Positions 36,310-44,649 of a stretch of 64,000 bases of DNA are shown in pieces. The stretch spans positions 106,495 to 170,494 of the forward strand of contig DATMXP010000009.1 in assembly GCA_035561515.1 (NCBI GenBank), given 5' to 3'. The notes below the pieces were generated by a model, which was not told the DNA's origin, did no database searches, and worked only from the letters and a program-made list of their open reading frames with translations. The translations under genes were made by a program, and so were the position numbers. Each line of letters begins with the position of its first letter. Position 1 is the stretch's first letter. This stretch comes from Terriglobales bacterium. Lineage in GTDB: Bacteria; Acidobacteriota; Terriglobia; Terriglobales; Acidobacteriaceae.

Positions 36310-37817
36310 GCATCAACGACAAGATCAAGAAAGCGACGACGCACGTTATCCAGAACGAAGGCCTCATCTTCGAGAAGTCCTCGCCGGGGAAGAAGGGCTA
36401 CAAACTGGCTCCGCTCGACGTGCCGGAAGTGGACGCCTCTAAGTTGCTCGGCAACGTAGAGCGCAAACAAGACGCGGCTTTGCCTGAGGTGAGCGAAATC
36501 GAGATCATTCGGCACTTCACACGCATCTCGACGTGGAACTACGGCGTCGATACTGGCCTTTACCCGCTCGGTTCCTGCACGATGAAGTACAACGCGCGTG
36601 TCAACGAGGTGGCCGCGCGGCGTGAAGGTCTCGCGAATGCGCATCCGTATCAACCGGAGAAGCTATCGCAGGGCGCGCTGAAGATCCTGAAGCTTCTGAG
36701 CGACTGCCTGATCGAGATCACCGGCATGGATGCGATCACGCTTCAGCCGGCGGCAGGTGCACACGGAGAACTTACCGGCATCCTGATGGTGCGGGCACAT
36801 CTGGAAGCGCAGGGGAATCCGCGCAAGAAGATACTCATTCCCGATTCCGCCCACGGAACAAACCCTGCTACCGCGGCGATTGCGGGTTATGCGGTTGAGA
36901 ACCTCAAGTCGAATGACAAGGGCATGGTCGATCTGGCCGCACTCGAGGCGCAGGTGACGGAAGATGTCGCCGCGCTCATGCTCACCAATCCAAGCACGAT
37001 TGGCGTCTACGAAACCGAGCTGCACAAGGTTGCCGAGATCCTGCATCGAAAGGGCGCGTTGCTCTACATGGACGGCGCGAACATGAATGCCTTGGTCGGC
37101 AAAACCCAGCCCGGCAAGAACGGCGTCGATGTCATGCACCTGAACCTTCACAAGACGTTCTCGACGCCACACGGTGGTGGCGGTCCGGGGTCGGGTCCGG
37201 TCGCGGTGAAGAAGGTGCTGGAGCCATATCTCCCGACACCAGTGGTCGTCGAGAAGGCTGGCGGGCTGCTTGGGTTTGAGTACAACCGTCCGCAATCGAT
37301 TGGTCGTGTGCGGATGTACTACGGCAACTTCGGCATGCATGTCCGCGCGCTGGCTTACATCATGGCGAACGGCCCGGATGGTCTGCGGCAGACGACCGAA
37401 GACGCGGTGCTGAACGCAAACTACATCCGCAAGAAGTTGGAAGGCGTGTACGAACTGCCGTACAAGACCCCGTCGCTGCATGAAGTGGTCTTCAACGACC
37501 GCATCCAGCAGAAGAAGGGAATCAAGACCGGCGACATCGCGAAACGACTAATCGATTACGGATTCCATCCGTACACGGTTTCGTTCCCGCTGATTGTTCA
37601 CGGAGCACTGATGATCGAACCAACGGAGAGCGAGTCGAAGGAAGAACTCGATCTTTTCATCGACGCCATGAAGGCAGTTGCACAAGAGGCCGAAGAGAAT
37701 CCGGAGATCATACTGAATGCGCCGCATACCACGCGCATCTCGCGCCTCGATGAAGTACGCGCAGCGAGACAGCCAATCCTGCGCTGGAAACCAAAAGCGC
37801 AGTCAGCGGCTGAGTAG
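36306..37817 (+). CDS. gcvPB: Glycine decarboxylase (P-protein) subunit 2, PLP-binding
   Basis: Catalytic half of glycine decarboxylase, 503 residues. The PLP lysine is K283 in [15 protein letters not shown], with upstream motifs LGSCTMKYN and [12 protein letters not shown]. It decarboxylates glycine and loads the aminomethyl group onto GcvH. The start is GTG, overlapping the gcvPA stop by four bases. A strong terminator follows at once. Lipoamide dehydrogenase, the fourth component, is not in the window. Confidence 0.96.
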   Translation: MSINDKIKKATTHVIQNEGLIFEKSSPGKKGYKLAPLDVPEVDASKLLGNVERKQDAALPEVSEIEIIRHFTRISTWNYGVDTGLYPLGSCTMKYNARVNEVAARREGLANAHPYQPEKLSQGALKILKLLSDCLIEITGMDAITLQPAAGAHGELTGILMVRAHLEAQGNPRKKILIPDSAHGTNPATAAIAGYAVENLKSNDKGMVDLAALEAQVTEDVAALMLTNPSTIGVYETELHKVAEILHRKGALLYMDGANMNALVGKTQPGKNGVDVMHLNLHKTFSTPHGGGGPGSGPVAVKKVLEPYLPTPVVVEKAGGLLGFEYNRPQSIGRVRMYYGNFGMHVRALAYIMANGPDGLRQTTEDAVLNANYIRKKLEGVYELPYKTPSLHEVVFNDRIQQKKGIKTGDIAKRLIDYGFHPYTVSFPLIVHGALMIEPTESESKEELDLFIDAMKAVAQEAEENPEIILNAPHTTRISRLDEVRAARQPILRWKPKAQSAAE

Positions 37818-37837
37818 AGAATTACTTTCGAAATACC

Positions 37838-37865
37838 GCCCCACCCTGAAAAGGTGGGGCTTTTT
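37838..37865 (+). terminator. Rho-independent terminator after gcvPB
   Basis: Eight-base-pair stem GCCCCACC / GGTGGGGC with a seven-base loop and five Ts, 20 bases after the gcvPB stop and directly before the stop of the convergent MBL gene. Confidence 0.9.
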
Positions 37866-37868
37866 AGT

Positions 37869-38969
37869 TCATGCCAAGTCAAGAGCAAGACTGTGTTTTG
37901 TCTTCGGCATGATTTTCAGCTTATATCCGTACTCCGCCGGAGGGTACTGCTCTTTGAAACTTGCCACCGACGGAGTGTCATTGGTTACGAAGATGGTGAT
38001 TTCGCGCTGCTGCTCCTGTGCGGCTTCGGCGATCCAGATTAGCGTGGCGAGATCAGGATTGTCGTCTCTGCCATTCGCAGATGCGACGTAAGTGTCGGCA
38101 GTTACCTTCTTGAAGAAAGTCTTGGTGACATTGCGATCGCTGCCGTGGTGCATGAGTTTGAGCACATCCACGTGAAGCTTGCCGTTTTGCAGAAGCCCAG
38201 CAGTTTCCAGGCCATTCAGCAGATGGTCACTGCGGCCATCTCCAGTGAGCAGGATTGTCTTTCCATCGGCTTTCGCGTACAGCATGATGCTGCTCAAGTT
38301 CGGGACACTGCGATCGGAATTCGCCATCACGAACGGATTGCCCGAGTTAATTGCATCCTCGTGCTCGTTGAGCCAATCGTCCCATTCTTGACGAAGTTCG
38401 TCGAGATCCTCCTGAGTCGGACCAACTACATGCAGTTCCAGGTTGTCGAACGAGATTGGGTTAGGGGCCGTGTCTGCTAGAACAAGGCTGTTGGGGAAGC
38501 CATCGTTCAGTGGAATATTCAGTTGCAGAGCCTTCAGGCGCAACGCATTTCCTTCACCAACGCCGTGAATGGCAATGCCGGAATCGGCAGAGAAAGCCTG
38601 AGGCGACTGGGCCTGCAACGTCTGCATCCGCGGTGCGAGAGCGTTATTCACGTCAATGGTCTTCGAGAACGAGTTGTGCCAAAGAACCGCGGGTCTGGGC
38701 AGTGAGCCTGCCCCGCCTGAAGTCTGAAGGTCGGAAAAATAATCAAGCAGGCCAGTGATATGGTCCGCATCGGAATGGCTCAACACAGCCGCTTCTAGAG
38801 GACTGCTTTGCTGGCGAATGCTCTCCAAAAATTGTTTCAGGTGCAGTGGATATATGTCGGCGGGCCCGCCGTCGATCAGGATGAATTTTGAGTTTCCACC
38901 GCTTCCGTACTCCAGGAACAAACAATCGCCAAACTCCGCTTGTACCACGTGTAGTTTCAGCACGGTCAT
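37869..38969 (-). CDS. ComEC-like metallo-beta-lactamase fold hydrolase, coupled to a subtilisin
   Basis: Cytoplasmic MBL-fold protein of 366 residues with no signal peptide. The metal motif is SHSDADHITGL (HxDxDH), with LIDGGP upstream, LLTGDG in the middle and LMHHGSD later, as in ComEC/Rec2-type MBL domains that act on nucleic acids or small phosphoesters. Its ATG overlaps the stop of the subtilisin gene by four bases (ATGA), so both are made together. The substrate is unknown. The pairing with a leaderless S8 protease is the notable point and suggests a shared pathway. Confidence 0.85.
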   Translation of the reverse strand: MTVLKLHVVQAEFGDCLFLEYGSGGNSKFILIDGGPADIYPLHLKQFLESIRQQSSPLEAAVLSHSDADHITGLLDYFSDLQTSGGAGSLPRPAVLWHNSFSKTIDVNNALAPRMQTLQAQSPQAFSADSGIAIHGVGEGNALRLKALQLNIPLNDGFPNSLVLADTAPNPISFDNLELHVVGPTQEDLDELRQEWDDWLNEHEDAINSGNPFVMANSDRSVPNLSSIMLYAKADGKTILLTGDGRSDHLLNGLETAGLLQNGKLHVDVLKLMHHGSDRNVTKTFFKKVTADTYVASANGRDDNPDLATLIWIAEAAQEQQREITIFVTNDTPSVASFKEQYPPAEYGYKLKIMPKTKHSLALDLA

Positions 38970-41278
38970 ATCCTCACGAGGTCGGTAGTAAATGCGCCAG
39001 TAACCACGAGCGCCACGTCCTGCGGGGGACGGAGCAGGTTCGTGGCGGTGATTTGAATCAGGTAGTCGCCGGCAGGGGGATTCTGTATTCGTATGATCTC
39101 AACATTGTTGGTGGGATCAGGACGATGCAGTCCGTTTGGAAGCTGTTCGTTGCCCATCCACTTTTTCCCAGTGGGATCCTGCAGGAACAGGTTGAGATCG
39201 TTTTGCAGCGCCCGCCCGGGCACATCGGTATAGGCCATGCAGATGCGCAATGGTTGCGAACCGTCAGTCCTAAACTGGAACCGAAACCGTTGGCCGGTGT
39301 ATTGGAAGAGAGCCGTCGCGGGATCCTGCCAGTTGTCGAAGAAGAGCAGCCGAAACGCACTACCTGGGGCTGCCGGTACTGAGTTGGCAACATCCACGCG
39401 CCCAAAACCCTGGTGGTAATTCGGAGGCATGTTGAAGTCTGCTGCGGCCGATGCGCCAGGCAACCAGCGAGCACCATTGATCAGCGTTGCGCGGACTAAA
39501 GCCGCACTTGGCGCGTGGCTCGGGTTCAGCTTCATGTAGTATTCGCGGATGAGCGCAGCGCAGCCCGTCACCAAAGGTGCCGCCATGCTCGTGCCGCCCA
39601 TATACGCATACTGCGCGTTCGCGTGCGGTCCCCAGAAATGCCTCAGGGGCGCCATGGAAGACTTGCACGAAATGATGTCCGTACCCGGCGCAACGATGTC
39701 GGGCTTAATGCGATAGTCGTTACATGGGCCGCGGCTGCTGAAAGCTGCCATGGAATCGGGATTGCCGGAGACCAATTCATCTTTTATCGGGGCATGGGTG
39801 AACTGGTCGGGCCAGGCATCACCGTACTTGAAGGCGGCATATCCGCCGGTATTGCGGTTGTTTTGGGATGCACCAACGCAAAGCGCGTTCTTAGCCGTGG
39901 CGGGAGAACCGATGGAAAGCCAGTCCACGAAGCCGGTCGCCGCGTTACGGGTTCCCTCGGGAGGATCGTGCTCGGTGCCTTCGTTGCCAGCCGATATCAC
40001 CACCACCATGTCCTTGTGGCTGTAGACGAAGTCATCCACTTCCTCGCTGTTGATGCGATAGAACGATGCGGTCGCAGAACCCCAACTGTTGTTGTGAACA
40101 CGCACCTCCGCCCGGTAGGCTTCATCGAAAAGATCCTGGAGTTGGAAAGGAAGTCCGCCGAGTCCTCCTTGGGAGTCGAGTAGCGATTGGAAAAATAACT
40201 TCGCTTTCGGAGCGGTGCCGCGGAACAGACCCTGCGATGCATTGCCATCGCCAAGGACGGAACCCGCCACGTGCGTTCCGTGGCCGTGAGTATCGGTAGC
40301 GTTTCCGGGCCGCCCTAGCGGGACAGCCTTAACTATCCGATTCGTAAAATCTGGATGATTCTCGTCGATTCCTGTATCGGCAATGCCGACAATTTGACCA
40401 TCGCCCTCGAGCGGGAGTACATGGCCGGGATTTCCGTCTACTCCCAAAAGGATTCGCGCCTGATCATTGTGAAGCCTTGGGGGGACATAGGGATCGGCGC
40501 GATCGATTTCTGGCATCGCAGTGATCTGCTCAAGAAGGTCCGAATCTTCGAGCAGATAGATACGAATTTTCTTCACGCCCTTCCCAGCCACGTCGATGTT
40601 GTGTTGTTTGAGCCAGGTGAGAACCGTGGGAAGGGAATCGGCCTCGCGGAGAATGAGGTCGTAGGGGATGTACGCACGAACACCGGTCCGGTCTTCGGTG
40701 CGAAGACGTTCAACATCTGCTGCACGGGGCAGAGAGTCCTCTTCATCATGCAGTTCGGCAGAACTGATGAAGGGCAATCTCCGCACCTTTTCGATGTCTG
40801 CCGGAGCAATGCGGATCGTCATCCCAAAGTCGTGGAGGCTCTCGACGATCTTCGCGCCCGTTGCTTGCAGAGCTGTTCTCCACGGTTCGATCAAGGGACC
40901 TGCCAGGTAGACGCGATAGTAGTTTGGTTTGTCCAGCGGCGGCGGAGCGCTTGGCATGGAGAGAGGAGGCGGTACGGGAGCAGGAACTCGTGCTCCTGCT
41001 GTTCCTCCAATTCCTGCTGTCACTGCTACACCGGCAGTAGGGAGTCCGGCGGCCTTGGCGCGTGTTGCGGTAAATGGCTCGCGTTTGCGGATCGGATGCG
41101 GAGTTGGTTCGTCGAGCGGTTGGAGCTTGAGTCCAGCCTTTTCCATCTTTTCGATATCCACGTCCTCAACCTCACCGATCATGAAGCTGTCAGTCGCGGT
41201 AGCGTTCTTCATGAGAGAAGCGGCAGCGCCGGCTTCAGATTCATGCATAAAGAAGGCAATGAAACGCTTTGCACCCAT
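38966..41278 (-). CDS. Cytoplasmic S8 subtilisin-like protease with a long N-terminal region
   Basis: Subtilase of 770 residues without a signal peptide. The triad is Asp301 (GIADTGID), His333 (HGHGTHVAG) and Ser564 (GGTSMAAP), with the oxyanion Asn432 (SAGNEG). The C-terminal 150 residues form a jelly-roll/P-domain-like beta region. Before the protease domain lie a short N-terminal module (1-55), a proline-rich linker (95-117), and two propeptide-like alpha/beta modules (about 118-180 and 198-262). It is the first gene of a two-gene unit with the MBL protein. Intracellular proteolysis under control of the N-terminal modules is inferred. Confidence 0.88.
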   Translation of the reverse strand: MGAKRFIAFFMHESEAGAAASLMKNATATDSFMIGEVEDVDIEKMEKAGLKLQPLDEPTPHPIRKREPFTATRAKAAGLPTAGVAVTAGIGGTAGARVPAPVPPPLSMPSAPPPLDKPNYYRVYLAGPLIEPWRTALQATGAKIVESLHDFGMTIRIAPADIEKVRRLPFISSAELHDEEDSLPRAADVERLRTEDRTGVRAYIPYDLILREADSLPTVLTWLKQHNIDVAGKGVKKIRIYLLEDSDLLEQITAMPEIDRADPYVPPRLHNDQARILLGVDGNPGHVLPLEGDGQIVGIADTGIDENHPDFTNRIVKAVPLGRPGNATDTHGHGTHVAGSVLGDGNASQGLFRGTAPKAKLFFQSLLDSQGGLGGLPFQLQDLFDEAYRAEVRVHNNSWGSATASFYRINSEEVDDFVYSHKDMVVVISAGNEGTEHDPPEGTRNAATGFVDWLSIGSPATAKNALCVGASQNNRNTGGYAAFKYGDAWPDQFTHAPIKDELVSGNPDSMAAFSSRGPCNDYRIKPDIVAPGTDIISCKSSMAPLRHFWGPHANAQYAYMGGTSMAAPLVTGCAALIREYYMKLNPSHAPSAALVRATLINGARWLPGASAAADFNMPPNYHQGFGRVDVANSVPAAPGSAFRLLFFDNWQDPATALFQYTGQRFRFQFRTDGSQPLRICMAYTDVPGRALQNDLNLFLQDPTGKKWMGNEQLPNGLHRPDPTNNVEIIRIQNPPAGDYLIQITATNLLRPPQDVALVVTGAFTTDLVRI

Positions 41279-41426
41279 AGCACACCTCGAAAGTTAGAGA
41301 TTGGGTCCTTAGCGGCTCGCACTATACGCCCAAGTTAGTCGGGCGGAGCAAAAGAGTTTTATATTCCGGAATCTGGAAATCCCGAACTGGGACAATTGAG
41401 GCGGGGCGTTCGTGGATGCAAGTACA

Positions 41427-41454
41427 AAAGGGCGGTTCACGGAGACCGCCCTTT
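41427..41454 (-). terminator. Terminator of the glycine-zipper lipoprotein-like gene
   Basis: Perfect ten-base-pair stem AAAGGGCGGT / ACCGCCCTTT with an eight-base loop, 18 bases past the stop at 41473; on the minus strand it is followed by TTTTG. Confidence 0.85.
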
Positions 41455-41472
41455 ACCGATTGAACCGAAAAG

Positions 41473-42342
41473 CTACTGTACCCCGCTACCGTCAGCGTTG
41501 TTGACATCGCCCGGCGATAGCTGAATCGGTTGATCGAGGCGCAGGTTCAGACCGGTTTCGGCGGGTAGTTCTACGTCCTTGCCTTTGGTTGCGAGCACGT
41601 ATCCACCCCCGGCGATCGCGCCGATGGCAAGTCCTTTCAGCGCGCTACCAAAAATCAATCCGGCCACCGTTCCGACCGCTGCTCCAATTCCGATGTCCTT
41701 TGCGGCTTCCTTGCCGCTGCGACCGCTCTGCACTTCTCCTTCATCACCGGCTTTGGAACTGGTCTTTGCATTCTCGGTGCTGTTGACCGACGTTAAGGTT
41801 GCGAGCAGCGGTAACACGGTTCCATTGCGCAGTTCGATCTCACGGAACCGCAGGTTCAGGCGTCCTTTGCCGCGCAGTTCGGGTAGCGTCTTGCCCTCCT
41901 CGGCCTCGGTCACCTCGCCGCGTACCTTGGCTCCGGCCGGGATCATTACGGCACCACCGGCGTCCCTTACCGGCTCGATGACCGTTGCCGTGAACTGGTC
42001 TCCGATCTGGCTCGTCTTCGTGGATAGCGCGCTGTCGAGGGCGGCCTTAATCTCGGTGCCGGCGGGAACGCTGTATTCGCCGGACTGCTGCGTATTGTTG
42101 CTGGCACTACGCTGATCGAATACCGGCGCATTTTGATCCTGGTCGGCAGGCGCGGTCGTATTCGGATCCTGCCCCATGGGAGCGTTCTGCTGGGGCGTGG
42201 TAGCGGGCTCCGGTGGTGGTGCGTAATCTGGTTGCTGGGCGGAGGAGTCGGATCCCGTAGCTGGTGACGTACCCGGATTCTGGGCTACAGAAACCGAAAG
42301 GACGGCGAGAAGGAAGATAGTCAACAACGCTGTTTGGCGCAT
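41473..42342 (-). CDS. Exported protein with Pro/Gln-rich linker and glycine-zipper segment
   Basis: 289-residue exported protein of unknown function. Signal peptide 1-20. Residues 21-90 are a low-complexity Pro/Gln/Ala linker. Residues 90-200 form a conserved domain (SVPAGTEIKAALDSALSTK, IPAGAKVRGEVTEAEEG, LNLRFREIEL) resembling the VirB10/TrbI-like beta domain, and 215-255 is a glycine-zipper hydrophobic stretch (GIGAAVGTVAGLIFGSA). It probably sits in or spans the periplasm. Its own terminator follows. Confidence 0.78.
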   Translation of the reverse strand: MRQTALLTIFLLAVLSVSVAQNPGTSPATGSDSSAQQPDYAPPPEPATTPQQNAPMGQDPNTTAPADQDQNAPVFDQRSASNNTQQSGEYSVPAGTEIKAALDSALSTKTSQIGDQFTATVIEPVRDAGGAVMIPAGAKVRGEVTEAEEGKTLPELRGKGRLNLRFREIELRNGTVLPLLATLTSVNSTENAKTSSKAGDEGEVQSGRSGKEAAKDIGIGAAVGTVAGLIFGSALKGLAIGAIAGGGYVLATKGKDVELPAETGLNLRLDQPIQLSPGDVNNADGSGVQ

Positions 42343-42428
42343 GGCAAACTCCAGTTAACGCACATAGGAAGCCATGCTGCCGGAAGGGGGTTGGCCTCGC
42401 TACGGACTGTTCCAAAAGGGGAATACTC

Positions 42429-42434
42429 TATAAT
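42429..42434 (+). promoter_or_regulatory. TATAAT -10 element before the receiver gene
   Basis: Consensus TATAAT lies 69 bases before the receiver-protein ATG. The matching -35 region (about 42406-42411, ACTGTT) is poor, so an activator or extended element may be needed. Confidence 0.4.
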
Positions 42435-42502
42435 TCTTTTTGGGGCGTGAAAATCCGAGTTGCTCCTCAACTGAATCTTGCATCCAACAACGTGCTACAA
42501 AG

Positions 42503-42874
42503 ATGACGACTGCGCAGCCTAAACCAAAAGTGTTGGTGGTAGACGACGAGCGGGTGATAGCCGATACTTTGGCTATCATCTTGAATCAGCATGGGTTTGA
42601 CGCGGCTGCCGTTTACACAGGCACAGCCGCCGTCGAGCGCGCCAAAGACGTTCGCCCCGATCTCGTGATCAGCGACGTCATCATGCCCGACATGAACGGC
42701 ATTGACGCGGCCATCCACATCCGCAAGTTCCTTCCCAGCTGCAAGATACTGCTGTTTTCAGGACAGGCCGCTACTGCGGATCTGCTGGAAAATGCCCGCG
42801 CGCAGGGACACGAGTTCGAGATCCTGGCGAAGCCGGTGCATCCTCAAGACTTGTTGTCGAAATTGAAGGGCTAG
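42503..42874 (+). CDS. Single-domain response regulator (CheY-like receiver)
   Basis: 123-residue receiver with no output domain. The acidic pocket is VVDDE (13-17), the phospho-acceptor is Asp58 in LVISDVIMPDMNG, with Ser/Thr in LLFSGQA and Lys in LAKPVHP. Proteins of this type act by binding partners or as phosphate sinks. The ATG at 42503 is used; the frame opens at 42440 before it. No histidine kinase is adjacent. Its last four bases overlap the convergent membrane-protein gene. Confidence 0.87.
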   Translation: MTTAQPKPKVLVVDDERVIADTLAIILNQHGFDAAAVYTGTAAVERAKDVRPDLVISDVIMPDMNGIDAAIHIRKFLPSCKILLFSGQAATADLLENARAQGHEFEILAKPVHPQDLLSKLKG

Positions 42875-43533
42875 AACCGCGACGCGCCCGCACAGTCGGC
42901 TAGTTCCCGCAACACATTGAAAACATTGTTTCCCATCGCGCTCTGGGGCGCCAGGCACCGGAGTGGCACCGTTGCGGAAAGATGCGGGGAATTGCGCCGG
43001 AAGCTCACGGACAGGAAGTCACTGTCCCGCGACGCAACCAGTGCGTTGATCATCGAAGTAATGTCACGCTCCCACTCTTGCCGGGTAGTAATCACAAATG
43101 GCCCGATGGTCTCGATGGAACTGTGTTCCGGGTCGATCTTTGTGCTCCGGCGAGTCCGCCCACACCAGCGCTGATTGTGGACTTCCAGGTTGAAGGCGGG
43201 GGGAATATCGAGGTCTGCCTCAAAAGTTGCGAGCTCCTGCCGGTTGCGGAGCTTGCTGACTAACCAGTGCAAGGCAAATTCCCGTGGGAGCAGTTTCACC
43301 ACGATCAACGAATGCTGGAAGATATTAGGCGCCAGCCGCAATCTGACCTGGAATTGCGAAGCAGAGCTCCAATGCACACCCACAATCTGGGCATGACCGG
43401 AAAACGCGGTTTTGATCCAGAGAAGAACTTCGGCCGCCTGGCGCCGGTTGTAGCGGGAAAAGGCAATGTACCATCCTGTCACCAGGATCAAGCCCGCGAG
43501 AATCTCCAGCACTACGGTCCCCAAGACAACCAC
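42871..43533 (-). CDS. Membrane-anchored protein of unknown function
   Basis: 220 residues; one N-terminal hydrophobic segment (about 1-24, TVVLEILAGLILVTGWYIAF) followed by a soluble domain that I do not recognise, with WSSASQFQVRLRLAPNIFQ and an arginine-rich stretch near 123-130. The start is GTG at 43533. Its stop overlaps the receiver gene tail-to-tail. It sits 58 bases downstream of the sigma factor on the same strand and could belong to its regulon or operon. Confidence 0.7.
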   Translation of the reverse strand: MVVLGTVVLEILAGLILVTGWYIAFSRYNRRQAAEVLLWIKTAFSGHAQIVGVHWSSASQFQVRLRLAPNIFQHSLIVVKLLPREFALHWLVSKLRNRQELATFEADLDIPPAFNLEVHNQRWCGRTRRSTKIDPEHSSIETIGPFVITTRQEWERDITSMINALVASRDSDFLSVSFRRNSPHLSATVPLRCLAPQSAMGNNVFNVLRELADCAGASRF

Positions 43534-43591
43534 GTCCGTTGAGATGCGTCAGGAACTGACGCCAGATGTCAGGTTTAGCGACTCGGTCGCA

Positions 43592-44155
43592 TCAGTTGTG
43601 AACAGCTGATTTCGACTTACAGCGGCAGTCAATGCAGCCATGGGTTGCACAACTCCCGCAGGTGGTCTGGATCTGTTTCCGGAGGGCTTGCCGGGCACGA
43701 TGTACCCTCACCCCGGCGTTGTTTTCCGAGATGCCGGATCCCTCTGCCAGGTGCCGGAGCGATTTTTCCTGGATGTCCACCAGGCTGAGCGCCTCGCGAT
43801 ATTCCGGTTTCAGTGACTCCATCACCGGCCAGAGACACTGGCAGATCTCGTTTCGGATCTCAGGGGCGGGTTCCACAGCATCCCCGAACTCACGGGCAAG
43901 GTTCTCGGCTTTGCGCGCTTCCGACGCGTTTTTCCGGTAATGGTCGATGATGGCGTTCCGGAGTACACGATAAAACCAGGCCACCACCGATTCCGTGTCA
44001 CGGATCGTGTCACCCTGCTCCACGCTGCGAACAAAGGCCGATTGCACGATGTCTTCAGCATCTTCGGCCGAGGTCACATGCTTGCGCACGAAAGAGACGA
44101 ACGCCTTCCGGTTTTCGAGTAACGCTTGCAATGGAACGCCTGAGTCGGGTGTCAT
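43592..44155 (-). CDS. ECF sigma factor with cysteine-rich tail, CorE-like
   Basis: RNA-polymerase sigma factor of 187 residues. Region 2 (about 14-80: EDAEDIVQSAFVR, VAWFYRVLRNAIIDHYRK) and region 4 (about 110-162: LKPEYREALSLVDIQE, RVHRARQALRK) are complete. Unusual are a CxC motif in the linker (Cys105, Cys107) and a C-terminal tail with Cys166, 169, 174, 177 and 179 plus His172. The ECF44/CorE group of Myxococcus has both such parts and uses them to sense copper directly. No anti-sigma gene is adjacent, which fits self-regulation. Metal identity is not predictable here. Confidence 0.88.
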   Translation of the reverse strand: MTPDSGVPLQALLENRKAFVSFVRKHVTSAEDAEDIVQSAFVRSVEQGDTIRDTESVVAWFYRVLRNAIIDHYRKNASEARKAENLAREFGDAVEPAPEIRNEICQCLWPVMESLKPEYREALSLVDIQEKSLRHLAEGSGISENNAGVRVHRARQALRKQIQTTCGSCATHGCIDCRCKSKSAVHN

Positions 44156-44243
44156 CAGGCCATTGGACTACGAGGAAGCAATGGAGGATTCAGGTTTTGG
44201 AGCGGAACCGGTCTAGGCCTCCGCTCCAAGAACGCAAGCTTTC

Positions 44244-44546
44244 TTATGCTGCCCAGCGGTCGCGGTCGACCACTGTCCCGGTTGTGCGACGTCGGCCAAC
44301 TACCATCCGGTAGATCGCAAGTAGCAGAATGGCCCCGCCGATGGCCAGAGCAAAGCTGCCGATGCTCCAGTCATTCACGCCGGAGCTGCCCCAAAGGGCA
44401 CTGCCAATCCATCCGCCAATCACGGCGCCAACTATGCCTAGCACAATCGTGACAATCCATCCGCCTGGGTCGCGTCCCGGCATCAACAGTTTGGCGATCG
44501 CCCCGGCAATCAAACCGAAGATGATCCAGCCGATTATGGCTCCCAT
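44244..44546 (-). CDS. GlsB/YeaQ/YmgE-family small membrane protein
   Basis: 100-residue membrane protein with three hydrophobic segments (about 1-20, 30-52, 62-82) and the family motifs IIFGLIAGAIAKLLMPG and GWIVTIVLGIVGAVIGGWIG. Annotated in families as transglycosylase-associated, but without enzymatic evidence; often general-stress induced. GGGAGGAAAC directly before the ATG is a very strong ribosome site. It lies 88 bases upstream of the sigma factor on the same strand. Confidence 0.88.
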   Translation of the reverse strand: MGAIIGWIIFGLIAGAIAKLLMPGRDPGGWIVTIVLGIVGAVIGGWIGSALWGSSGVNDWSIGSFALAIGGAILLLAIYRMVVGRRRTTGTVVDRDRWAA

Positions 44547-44649
44547 GTTTCCTCCCGCAGTTTTGGTGTCGTTCTAGACTTGGAGTTAGGAAGTTCGGGT
44601 GGGGGATGGCTCAATTCGAGAGCTGCCGAATGTGGCTGGATATGGAAAG

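Noticed and set aside
36663..37481. 272-codon minus-strand frame opposite gcvPB
   Set aside because: Antisense shadow of a well-conserved enzyme.
40355..41338. 327-codon plus-strand frame opposite the subtilisin N-terminus
   Set aside because: No recognisable domain or ribosome site; the opposite strand carries the complete protease.
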